A program made the position numbers and the translations under genes. A DNA stretch of 16,364 nucleotides from Chitinispirillaceae bacterium (GTDB taxonomy: Bacteria > Fibrobacterota > Chitinivibrionia > Chitinivibrionales > Chitinispirillaceae): positions 1 to 16,364 of the forward strand of contig JAFGDP010000022.1 of NCBI GenBank assembly GCA_016932075.1, written 5' to 3'. Below are positions 1 to 6,705 of the stretch, one piece after another. Positions within the stretch are counted from its first letter, which is position 1. Every line of letters starts with the position of its first letter. The notes beneath the pieces were generated by a model. It did not search any database. It saw only the letters and a list, made by a program, of their open reading frames with translations, and was not told the origin of the DNA.

Positions 1-1694
1 CCGTTCCATGCGGCAAGGATCTGGGTCCAGTTGTTCGTGCCTGACCAGCGGTCGTTCGCGAAGCAGTCTTCGCTGAGCGATCCTGAAAGCGAAGCGTCGT
101 TTCGCGTCGAGGTATCGCCCCTGAAACACCATTTGATCCACCCTTCGTGGTATTCGGCCACAAACGATCCTGCCACCCGGGAGCGGATGTTCGCGTTTGG
201 AAACAGTTCATAGTTCATGCCTGAAATATCCGCGCCGACATAGGTGAGCTGGGTGGAGCTTCCGTACACTGCCGTAGGCCTGGTGGAATCAAGGCCGTGG
301 AGCGTTGCATTGATCCGGTTGAACTGGGTCTGGAAGTTGTCCTTGGGTTCGTTAAAAACACCCCAGAGCGCTATGGAAGGATGGTTGTACCCCTCTGCAA
401 CCATCTCCCGGGCCACAATGTTCATGCGGTCCCAGAAATCAGACGGATAGGGCGCATTGCCGCAGCATCCCCATGATGGAATTTCAGGCATGCAGATCAT
501 GCCCAGCTCGTCGCAGGCATTGTAAAACGCGGGCGCGCGCGGGTAATGAGCGCAGCGAACCGCATTTGCGCCCATTTCCTTGGCAAGCCGCACTTCCTCA
601 AAAAAGCGGGATCTGGGAACCGCATTCTCCACCCAGGCAAACTCCTGGTGCATGCACACGCCCCTCAGAAGGTAACGCTGGCCATTGAGGAAAAACCCGC
701 CTGCCCTGGTCCAGTTCAAGGACCTGATACCGAACCGTTCCACATAATCGTCAACGCTCTGGCCGTCAACCGCAACTCTGGTGAATACGCGGTAGAGAGA
801 CGGCGACTGGGGGCTCCATAACCTGGGACTAGCAATTGTTGCGGTCGTGGTATCAAAGATGCGGGAGGAACCGGCCGCGACCTGGGCGGTCATGTCATGA
901 TACGCGATAATGGAACCGGCATTGTCCGCAATACAGAACGAAAGCGTGACATTCTTCGCTGCAGCGTCATCGTTTCGCACCGTTGTTCGTACCCGCACCC
1001 GCGCGCCTGATGACGAGGCAAGGGGCGTCTCGATCTTCTGCCCGTATAGGGGAATATGAACATTATCGGTGCACACCAGCCATACGTCGCGATACAGGCC
1101 GCTGTACAGGAAAAAATCCGGGTACTCAATGTTATTGCCGGCAGAAGTAAACGTCCCTGCCCTGCCCGGCGGAATATTGCTGCGGTACCGGCAGTCGAGC
1201 CTGACTGCCAGCACATTGCCGCCGCTCCTGTTCACGGCGTCCGAGATATCATAGTAAAAACCCGTATACCCGCACGCGTCATGGGTGCCGACCAGGTCAC
1301 CGTTCACATAGACCTGCGCGATCTGCATGGCGCCGTCGAATTGCAGGAACACCTTTTGATTATGCTCCGATGCCGGGACGGTAAAATTTCTGCGATACCA
1401 GTGGACGCCGTTCCAGCCGCTTGCCTGCGGCACGCTCGACTGTTCCGCGTCAACGGTCGGCGCGTCGTACTGGGCCGAGTGGGGAAGATTTACGGTCTGC
1501 CACGACGCGTCATTGAAACTAACACTGGAGGCGTTTGCCGGGTCAGCTTTGATGAATTTCCAGGAGCTGTTCAGGTTCTGTATGGTCCTGGTTTTGCAGA
1601 TGCGGGAGGGATAGAAATCAGCATAAACAGTAGCACTAGCAAAAATAAGTGCTGCTATGATTATTCCTTTTTTTTGTTCTTTTAATTCAAACAT
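1..1694 (-). CDS. Secreted glycoside hydrolase family 2 (beta-galactosidase-like), 3' end outside window
   Basis: Translating the minus strand from the ATG at 1694 gives one frame open to base 1 (564 codons seen), so the C-terminus is missing. It begins with a signal peptide: MFELKEQKKG, a hydrophobic stretch, then a likely cut after VYA (about residue 25). Next come a jelly-roll sugar-binding domain (about 40-210, with GWNGVHWYRR and FDGAMQIAQVYVNG), an immunoglobulin-like domain (about 220-320) and the start of the TIM barrel. Barrel motifs are LRGVCMHQE, HYPRAPAFYNACDELGM and ALWGVFNEP, where Glu449 is the expected acid/base. Glu514 in FVAEYHEG is the likely nucleophile. GH2 enzymes release beta-linked galactose, glucuronic acid or mannose. 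The HYP..P.FY..CDE.G pattern favours a beta-galactosidase type, but the substrate cannot be fixed from sequence. It lies 152 bases after the fucosidase gene on the same strand, probably co-transcribed. The ribosome site is weak. Family certain, specificity not. Confidence 0.92.
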   Translation of the reverse strand, partial: MFELKEQKKGIIIAALIFASATVYADFYPSRICKTRTIQNLNSSWKFIKADPANASSVSFNDASWQTVNLPHSAQYDAPTVDAEQSSVPQASGWNGVHWYRRNFTVPASEHNQKVFLQFDGAMQIAQVYVNGDLVGTHDACGYTGFYYDISDAVNRSGGNVLAVRLDCRYRSNIPPGRAGTFTSAGNNIEYPDFFLYSGLYRDVWLVCTDNVHIPLYGQKIETPLASSSGARVRVRTTVRNDDAAAKNVTLSFCIADNAGSIIAYHDMTAQVAAGSSRIFDTTTATIASPRLWSPQSPSLYRVFTRVAVDGQSVDDYVERFGIRSLNWTRAGGFFLNGQRYLLRGVCMHQEFAWVENAVPRSRFFEEVRLAKEMGANAVRCAHYPRAPAFYNACDELGMICMPEIPSWGCCGNAPYPSDFWDRMNIVAREMVAEGYNHPSIALWGVFNEPKDNFQTQFNRINATLHGLDSTRPTAVYGSSTQLTYVGADISGMNYELFPNANIRSRVAGSFVAEYHEGWIKWCFRGDTSTRNDASLSGSLSEDCFANDRWSGTNNWTQILAAWN

Positions 1695-1846
1695 AAAAAA
1701 CACCAAGATAATCTCTATGTGGGAGGGGCTTCAGCCCCTCCCTGGCTTCAACCCGCATCCTTCGTTACTCTCAGGATGCGGTTTTCCGCCACCCACCCCC
1801 CTGGGGTCTCGCCGACCCCAAACCCCGCTGTAAATTGTCCCTGTAC
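1695..1846 (-). repeat. Intergenic spacer with three GC-rich hairpins, candidate dispersed repeat element
   Basis: The spacer between the fucosidase stop and the GH2 start holds three inverted repeats. The first is a perfect 9-base stem GGGAGGGGC / GCCCCTCCC at about 1722-1743 with a 4-base loop. The second is CCGCATCC (1753-1760) with GGATGCGG (1774-1781). The third is GGGGTC (1803-1808) with GACCCC (1814-1819). None is followed by a T-run in the direction of transcription, so these are not classic intrinsic terminators. They could be a dispersed palindromic repeat, an mRNA-stabilising or processing region, or a partial attenuator lowering expression of the GH2 gene. Structure is directly visible; function is a guess. 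Confidence 0.5.
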
Positions 1847-3595
1847 CTAAAACCCATTTTTCAATGAAATGTTTACAATCTTTCCTCCTCGTGCAGTACC
1901 TCCACCATACGAGCATTTAAAAATCATAACCTGATTATTCAACATGGCTTTATTTGTTTGAAGGTTAATGCGAACTCCCCTACCTAAAATGGTTTTTATA
2001 TGCCTCCCTCGCAGGTCATATGCTTCAACTCGTACCTTTTTATTCGTGAAATCGTCAGGAAGTAGCAGCGTTGCGCCTGCAATCCTTATTGATCCGTTTT
2101 GGGAAACCAAACGCTCTGGAAAAAATTCTGTCCTTACCACCGGATCCCGCATGAACGCGCTGCGGAAAAGACCGAAGGTATGGATCACCGGGCACGCCTT
2201 GCCCGCGGTGATGCGCAGCCGCACGTGCGTTGCGCTCATCTGGTTGAATTTGACAAGCCATTTGTACCCGATGCTCTGCTTGTTCGATGCTCCGGGGAGT
2301 GCGGTCCAGGTGGAACCGTTTCGCGAATAGTCGATCGACCAGCGGGTGATCCGGTGACCCAGCTCAACGGCCTCCTGCACCATGGCGCAGTCAAAGGTTT
2401 TTGACTCGCCGAGCGCGAATGTCAATGTGTCCGTGGTAAAAGCGTCCGCAGCGGCATACCAGGTCGCTTCGCTGGTGTCGACCATGTTTTCCGGCCCGTA
2501 CGTCGGACCGCGCGTATGGAGCGCGGTGACCGTGGCGCCTGCCGCGAGATTGGTCGCAAACGTGCCGCGCACCCAGCCGCCGAGGCTGTCGATCCGAATG
2601 GAATCGGTCCGATAGACCAATCCGCGCGTATCCGGCGGGAGGTTCAGGAGAAAAACGCAGTTGCGGCCGACCGAACCGAAATAGAGCTGGTTCCAGAGCG
2701 TGGAAACGCTCTTCACCTGGGAATTTTCCGCACCGTGAAAATACCATCCGGGCCGGATCGACACATCGCACTCGGCAGGCACGAACGCGCCGCCGCTTAC
2801 CTGGCCGGTCGGAAGAACCGTGAGGTTTTCGGCGTCGATGATGCTGCGGTCGATCGTTGCCCAGCAGGGATCGCCGGCAATTCCGTCTTCATTGCCGATC
2901 CACCTGCCGTCGACATACGGCGACGCTTTTTTTGCGCCGAAGATGAAACAGTCGGGCTGGAGTGCCTTGACCGTATCTGCCCATCGCCTGAAATCAAACG
3001 CCATCTGGTCGCCGGCGCCGTCCCACCAGATCTCCCAGATTGTGCCATAACCGGTTAAAAGCTCCCTGAGCTGGTTGGTGTAAAAGGTATTGTATGCCGC
3101 GGTTCCGTACGAAGGCTCGTGCCGGTCCCATGGCGAAAGATAGAGCGCCGGCTTGACGCCGTATTTCCTGCATGCGTCGGTGAACTCCTTTATCACGTCG
3201 CCGTTGCCGCCTTTATAGGGGCTGGATGCAATGTCGTAGGTGGTATAGGCGCTCGGCCAGAGACAGAACCCGTCGTGGTGTTTTGCCGTAAGGATTGCGC
3301 AGGTGAATCCCGCCCCTTTGATGGTCCTGATCCACTGCTCGCAGTCCAGGGAGGTGGGATTGAACAGCGATGGCGACGCCGTGCCGTCTCCCCACTCATC
3401 GCCGGTAAAGGTGTTCATGTTGAAGTGGAAAAATGCCATAAGCTCACGGTGATACCATTCGAGCTGCTTAGCGTTGGGAACCGGTTCGACTGGAGGTGGA
3501 GCCTGGCCCAGGGATATACATGGCAGTATAGCTCCAAGGGAGAATACTGCCGCGACAAGAATGCAACAATGGCGATGTATATTCATAACATCCAT
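1847..3595 (-). CDS. Secreted alpha-L-fucosidase, GH29 (subfamily B-like), with F5/8-type-C domain and C-terminal sorting-like domain
   Basis: Hydrolyses terminal alpha-L-fucose from glycans outside the cytoplasm. The start at 3595 is chosen because a signal peptide (MDVMNIHRHCC then a hydrophobic core to about SLGQA) begins there and AAAGG lies just upstream. The frame extends to an ATG at 3655, but that would put 20 polar residues before the signal and overlap the upstream gene. Counting from 3595 (582 residues), the GH29 barrel spans about 35-345 with TAKHHDGFCLW and EIWWDG, whose Asp192 is the expected nucleophile. Glu236 in WIGNEDG, 44 residues later, is the likely acid/base, a short spacing like that recalled for GH29-B alpha-1,3/1,4-fucosidases. 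An F5/8-type-C (CBM32-like) domain covers about 348-480. The last ~80 residues contain VEAYDLRGR, resembling a type IX sorting or FlgD-like domain and shared with the GH20 protein encoded divergently. It sits 37 bases after the TIGR02147 gene, probably in one operon. Confidence 0.93.
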   Translation of the reverse strand: MDVMNIHRHCCILVAAVFSLGAILPCISLGQAPPPVEPVPNAKQLEWYHRELMAFFHFNMNTFTGDEWGDGTASPSLFNPTSLDCEQWIRTIKGAGFTCAILTAKHHDGFCLWPSAYTTYDIASSPYKGGNGDVIKEFTDACRKYGVKPALYLSPWDRHEPSYGTAAYNTFYTNQLRELLTGYGTIWEIWWDGAGDQMAFDFRRWADTVKALQPDCFIFGAKKASPYVDGRWIGNEDGIAGDPCWATIDRSIIDAENLTVLPTGQVSGGAFVPAECDVSIRPGWYFHGAENSQVKSVSTLWNQLYFGSVGRNCVFLLNLPPDTRGLVYRTDSIRIDSLGGWVRGTFATNLAAGATVTALHTRGPTYGPENMVDTSEATWYAAADAFTTDTLTFALGESKTFDCAMVQEAVELGHRITRWSIDYSRNGSTWTALPGASNKQSIGYKWLVKFNQMSATHVRLRITAGKACPVIHTFGLFRSAFMRDPVVRTEFFPERLVSQNGSIRIAGATLLLPDDFTNKKVRVEAYDLRGRHIKTILGRGVRINLQTNKAMLNNQVMIFKCSYGGGTARGGKIVNISLKNGF

Positions 3596-3632
3596 TGTAC
3601 CTTTAGAGAACAACCTATCCCTGAAAAGCGCT

Positions 3633-4496
3633 TCATGCCTGCCGCTCCTTGTCATGACGAGCCTCTTTTTCCGAATATTCCCGTGAAAGAGGGAACAGCA
3701 GATGACTCAACAAATAGACCCGGTCAGGCTGTTCGTCTTCCTGGCTGATCTTCATGATCCGGCGCCGGGTTTCATGAAGCTCGTCAAGGATCGCCCGGTA
3801 GCTCTTTTCGGAAAGAGAAAGGGTGACCCACGAATAACTCCGCTTCTCTTTTGAAAACCGATCAACCGACTGTTTGGCGATATCCAGGGCGTTGAACATA
3901 AAATTGTTCACGGCAAGCGAGGCCGCTCGCTCTCCCGAAGAAAGATGCGTATCAACAGGACGATAGCACCCTGATCCATCAGGGCTGATTAATTGCAGCT
4001 CCTTGAGCAGATTGAACGCTTGTTTTGCCTCGGCCGTCGAAATGGCCGGTACAAGCATCCGGCCGAGCTTTTCAAAGCCGTCATGCGTGGAAAAAGGATA
4101 AAAAACAAGGAGCTCCCGTATGGCCGAATAGTACCATTTTTCGAAATATTCATAGCGCGCCGCATCCACGATCCGCACCAGCGCTTCCTTGCAGGACATC
4201 ATCTGCTTGAAATACCGCTTCTTGTCCTCGTGCTTTTTTGCCTGATTGTACAAAACCAAGTTCTGAAAATACCTGATTTCACTTTTTGACAGCTTGAGAA
4301 AATCAGCCAGGCGTTCGATATAGGCGATAGAGATGTTCGCTTTGCCGGAAAGAATCAGGGAAAAGTGGCCCCCGGATTTGAACCCCACATGCTTGGCAAT
4401 AAAACGATGGGAGTAGTTGCGATTGGACGCTTTTTTCTCTGCGTAGAAATCGGAAAGATATTTCCGGTAATCCGTATATTCAAATACTGATCTCAT
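3633..4496 (-). CDS. TIGR02147 family protein (HTH-like N-terminus, DUF4423-like), candidate local transcription regulator
   Basis: A 287-residue cytoplasmic protein without signal peptide. Its N-terminus (FEYTDYRKYLSDFYAEKK, then NYSHRFIAKHVGFKSGGHFS and LILSGKANIS) matches what I recall of TIGR02147, a paralogous family expanded in Fibrobacter. Residues about 28-75 look like an XRE-type helix-turn-helix, including ISIAYIERLADFLKLSKSE. The rest, about 100-260, is the helical DUF4423-like region with the typical YEYFEKWYYSAIRELL stretch. No experimentally defined role for the family is known to me. The DNA-binding-like fold suggests a regulator. The gene is first in the leftward fucosidase-GH2 unit and divergent from the GH20 cluster, a common arrangement for a regulator acting on both sides. 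The start at 4496 has a poor Shine-Dalgarno match, but the MRSVFEYTDYRKYL beginning fits the family. Family call strong; regulatory role inferred. Confidence 0.88.
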   Translation of the reverse strand: MRSVFEYTDYRKYLSDFYAEKKASNRNYSHRFIAKHVGFKSGGHFSLILSGKANISIAYIERLADFLKLSKSEIRYFQNLVLYNQAKKHEDKKRYFKQMMSCKEALVRIVDAARYEYFEKWYYSAIRELLVFYPFSTHDGFEKLGRMLVPAISTAEAKQAFNLLKELQLISPDGSGCYRPVDTHLSSGERAASLAVNNFMFNALDIAKQSVDRFSKEKRSYSWVTLSLSEKSYRAILDELHETRRRIMKISQEDEQPDRVYLLSHLLFPLSREYSEKEARHDKERQA

Positions 4497-4532
4497 GATA
4501 GCGGCTGCATGTACCTTCGAGAATATAAGATA

Positions 4533-4538
4533 ATTATA
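4533..4538 (-). promoter_or_regulatory. Candidate -10 box for the TIGR02147-fucosidase-GH2 unit
   Basis: Read leftwards the bases are TATAAT, a perfect sigma-70-type -10 hexamer, about 37 bases before the ATG at 4496. That would give a leader of roughly 30 bases. No good TTGACA-like -35 lies at 16-18 bases; the palindrome TTGCGTCGCAA sits in that area instead. This is consistent with a promoter that depends on or is blocked by a bound protein, though the match could be chance in AT-rich DNA. Confidence 0.4.
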
Positions 4539-4556
4539 CCTTCCGATACGGGATAA

Positions 4557-4607
4557 TTGCGTCGCAACCGCTTAATAAATTAATCGAATGCTACGCATAT
4601 CAGCGTA
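4557..4607. promoter_or_regulatory. Cluster of three palindromes, candidate operator
   Basis: Three perfect dyads lie within 51 bases. TTGCG-T-CGCAA is at 4557-4567, TTAAT-AA-ATTAA at 4572-4583, and TACGC-6-GCGTA at 4592-4607. They lie directly upstream of the leftward -10 box, where a repressor or activator would act on the regulator gene and possibly on the divergent cluster. No known consensus is matched. Short AT-rich dyads arise by chance, so the two GC-containing ones carry more weight. Confidence 0.35.
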
Positions 4608-4793
4608 TGGCAACAATCAGGCATCACCATATCCTCAATTTTTTCATAACGTTACAAAATCAATTGGTACCGAATCCGGTAAATATGCTTAAAAAAGTAA
4701 ACGGATAAATCGGGTTTTTCAGCAGCATAGTATCAGAGCAAACTAATTTTTCAGAGGGATATTGCCTGAGCGGCACGGACAACGCCATTTTCG

Positions 4794-4824
4794 TTTCCAG
4801 GAAAGCGTGGTACATGAGTATATT
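4794..4824 (+). promoter_or_regulatory. Candidate promoter with palindrome for the GH20 cluster
   Basis: TATATT at 4819-4824 could be a -10 box about 37 bases before the GH20 ATG. TTTCCA at 4794-4799 is a weak -35 with 19 bases between them, longer than ideal. The putative -35 is part of the perfect 11-base palindrome TTTCCAGGAAA (4794-4804), which might be a protein-binding site. The evidence is positional and the matches are imperfect. Confidence 0.25.
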
Positions 4825-4860
4825 ACCAGTAGAGCATAAAAATTCAGAGAAGGAAACCGC

Positions 4861-6663
4861 ATGAACGATCCGTCTCTCCCGTTTCGAACAATGGTGCTTT
4901 TTATCCTTTCTTCGATTATCACCGGTGTGGCAATCGCCGCTCCCGCCCCCAGCACCATACCGTCGGTGCAGCAATGGACAAGCGGTTCAGGCTCCTGCAC
5001 GTTCGGTTCGACCTCCCGGATCATCGTCAACACGGCCGATGCAGGTGCGCTTTCCGCCGACGCGCAGACTTTTGCCAATGACCTTGCCGGGCTGCTCAAT
5101 CGGACCGTTGCCGTGGCAAGCGCCGGTTCTCCCGGCGCAGGGGACATCTTCCTGAAACTCGGCGCCACCAGCTCCTCCATCGGTGACGAAGGATATGTGC
5201 TGACCATCACCACCGGTTTTGAGATAAGCGCCAGGACCGCTGCCGGCGTATTTTACGGCTCCCGCACCCTGCTGCAGCTCCTCAGGCAAAGCACCACGGT
5301 GAGCCAGGGAACGATCGTTGACTGGCCAAAGGGGAAATGGCGCGGTATCATGGTGGATGCGGGAAGAAAATTTTACTCTTTGTCATGGCTGCAGACCCTC
5401 ATCCGGGACATGGCTTACGTGAAAATGAACCTGTTCCATTTTCATCTCTCGGACGGATTGACGCAGACGAACAACGGCGGTTTCCGCCTCCAGAGCACGA
5501 AGCACCCTGAAATCACCTCGAGCCAGCACTATACCACCGCACAGATACAGGGCCTGATCGCGCTGGCAAGCCAGTATCACATCACGATTATTCCGGAGAT
5601 CGACTTTCCCGGACATGTCAACTGGCTCTATGGCTCCCACCGAAATGTGCTGCTCGGTTCGCGCGTCCTGGGGAACCAGTACTGGGCGCTTGATCTGAGC
5701 AAGGATTCGGCATACACCCTGGTCAAGGACATTCTCGACGAATTTATTCCCCTGTTTCCGGGCCCGTTCTGGCATCTGGGCGCGGACGAGTACATGTTCA
5801 TCGATGAGTATGCCGGTTTCCCTCAGCTGACGACCTGGGCGCGCAACCGGTACGGCAACAGCGCGCATGCCAATGACTGCTACCGGCACTTCACGAACTG
5901 GGCAAACGCGATCATCAAATCCCATGGAAAAACCACGTGGGCCTGGAATGATGTCCTGCTCGGCATAACCGGGACCAGTGTGGGCGCCTGCTCGCTCGCG
6001 ACCGATATCTGGATGGACCACTGGGGCGCGCTGAACTGGATCGGCTGGGGCGGCGTGTACCCGGCCGCAGAGCTGGCCCGCGGATACAACATGATCAACT
6101 GCAGCTGGGACATCTTCTATATCATCACCACCAATGCGAAGACCACGGGTGATCCGCAATGGGCGTATAACGATTGGGAGCTGCATACCTTTGCCGGAGG
6201 GAATATCGCTGCGGGCGATCCCCATATACAAGGAGGAAAATTTCCGATCTGGGGGGATGCGCCGAGCGCGGAAACCGAGTCCCAGGTGTGGAACAGCACC
6301 TTCATGCTCTCACGGGCGGTTGCCCAGAAATGCTGGGGCAGTCCGAAAATCCAGTCAGCCTATTCCGGGTTCCAGACGCTTGCGAATTCGATCGCGAGAG
6401 CGCCAATGCCCATGGTCGCAATTGCCGTCAGGAGGGGAATTTCAAGGGGCCATGAGTTCGGCGAAGATGAAATCGTGGAGCTGTACGATCTTCGTGGCGC
6501 ACTGGTAGCGAAACTCCCCGCGACAGCATTCGCCGGAAAAGCGGTTCCAGGAACGCTGCATAATAGTAATGGAAAATCCCGGCGTGTTGGCGCAGGCTCC
6601 TATCTCTGCCGGTTCAGGGGAAAGGGATACGACAAAACGTCCATGATCGCGTTCACCCGTTAA
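4861..6663 (+). CDS. Secreted beta-N-acetylhexosaminidase, glycoside hydrolase family 20
   Basis: A 600-residue enzyme that removes terminal beta-linked GlcNAc or GalNAc from glycans or chito-oligosaccharides by substrate-assisted catalysis. The signal peptide is MNDPSLPFRTMVLF plus a hydrophobic run with a likely cut near AIAA-PAP (about 27). The GH20b domain spans about 35-150 (EISARTAAGVFYGSRTLLQLL is typical), followed by the catalytic barrel from WRGIMVDAGRKF (about 160). HFHLSD is at 193-198 and the catalytic pair Asp309-Glu310 lies in HLGADEY. WAWND and WGGVYPAAELA follow later in the barrel. Residues about 530-600 form an extra domain with VELYDLRG and GAGSYLCRFRG, similar to the end of the fucosidase and to type IX sorting domains. 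The start is supported by GAAGG 7 bases upstream. First gene of the rightward cluster; expression may respond to the divergent TIGR02147 protein. GlcNAc versus GalNAc preference cannot be told. Confidence 0.95.
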   Translation: MNDPSLPFRTMVLFILSSIITGVAIAAPAPSTIPSVQQWTSGSGSCTFGSTSRIIVNTADAGALSADAQTFANDLAGLLNRTVAVASAGSPGAGDIFLKLGATSSSIGDEGYVLTITTGFEISARTAAGVFYGSRTLLQLLRQSTTVSQGTIVDWPKGKWRGIMVDAGRKFYSLSWLQTLIRDMAYVKMNLFHFHLSDGLTQTNNGGFRLQSTKHPEITSSQHYTTAQIQGLIALASQYHITIIPEIDFPGHVNWLYGSHRNVLLGSRVLGNQYWALDLSKDSAYTLVKDILDEFIPLFPGPFWHLGADEYMFIDEYAGFPQLTTWARNRYGNSAHANDCYRHFTNWANAIIKSHGKTTWAWNDVLLGITGTSVGACSLATDIWMDHWGALNWIGWGGVYPAAELARGYNMINCSWDIFYIITTNAKTTGDPQWAYNDWELHTFAGGNIAAGDPHIQGGKFPIWGDAPSAETESQVWNSTFMLSRAVAQKCWGSPKIQSAYSGFQTLANSIARAPMPMVAIAVRRGISRGHEFGEDEIVELYDLRGALVAKLPATAFAGKAVPGTLHNSNGKSRRVGAGSYLCRFRGKGYDKTSMIAFTR

Positions 6664-6665
6664 AA

Positions 6666-6683
6666 GGCCGGGACGCTTCGGCC
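6666..6683 (+). other. Small hairpin between the GH20 and barrel genes
   Basis: GGCCG (6666-6670) and CGGCC (6679-6683) form a 5-base GC stem with an 8-base loop just after the GH20 stop. There is no T-run after it, so it is unlikely to stop transcription. It may only protect or mark an mRNA end. Confidence 0.25.
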
Positions 6684-6693
6684 GTTACGATTC

Positions 6694-6701
6694 AAAGGAG
6701 G
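6694..6701 (+). promoter_or_regulatory. Strong Shine-Dalgarno fixing a GTG start
   Basis: AAAGGAGG is a near-perfect match to the 16S tail, 4 bases before the GTG at 6706. It decides the start of the barrel gene: translation from this GTG gives a proper signal peptide, and there is no nearby ATG doing the same. Confidence 0.7.
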
Positions 6702-6705
6702 CCTC

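Larger units (their letters stand above)
4497..4860. promoter_or_regulatory. Divergent control region between the fucosidase and hexosaminidase units
   Basis: A 364-base AT-rich gap with no convincing gene. It separates two divergent transcription units, so it should hold both promoters. Visible elements are a TATAAT facing left, three small palindromes within 4557-4607, and a palindrome TTTCCAGGAAA at 4794-4804 close to the GH20 start. The sequence just before the GH20 gene has AGAAGG with 7 bases to the ATG, a good ribosome site. The middle (about 4610-4790) shows nothing specific beyond A/T-rich runs. Confidence 0.6.

Noticed and set aside
1056..1685. A 209-codon plus-strand frame opposite the GH2 gene
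   Set aside because: The minus strand codes continuously for a GH2 enzyme with signal peptide and catalytic motifs here.
3596..3655. Longer start for the fucosidase at 3655
   Set aside because: It would put about 20 charged residues ahead of the signal peptide and overlap the upstream gene; AAAGG supports the ATG at 3595.
5383..6231. A 282-codon frame opposite the GH20 catalytic domain
   Set aside because: The opposite strand has clear GH20 motifs across this region, so this is a shadow frame.
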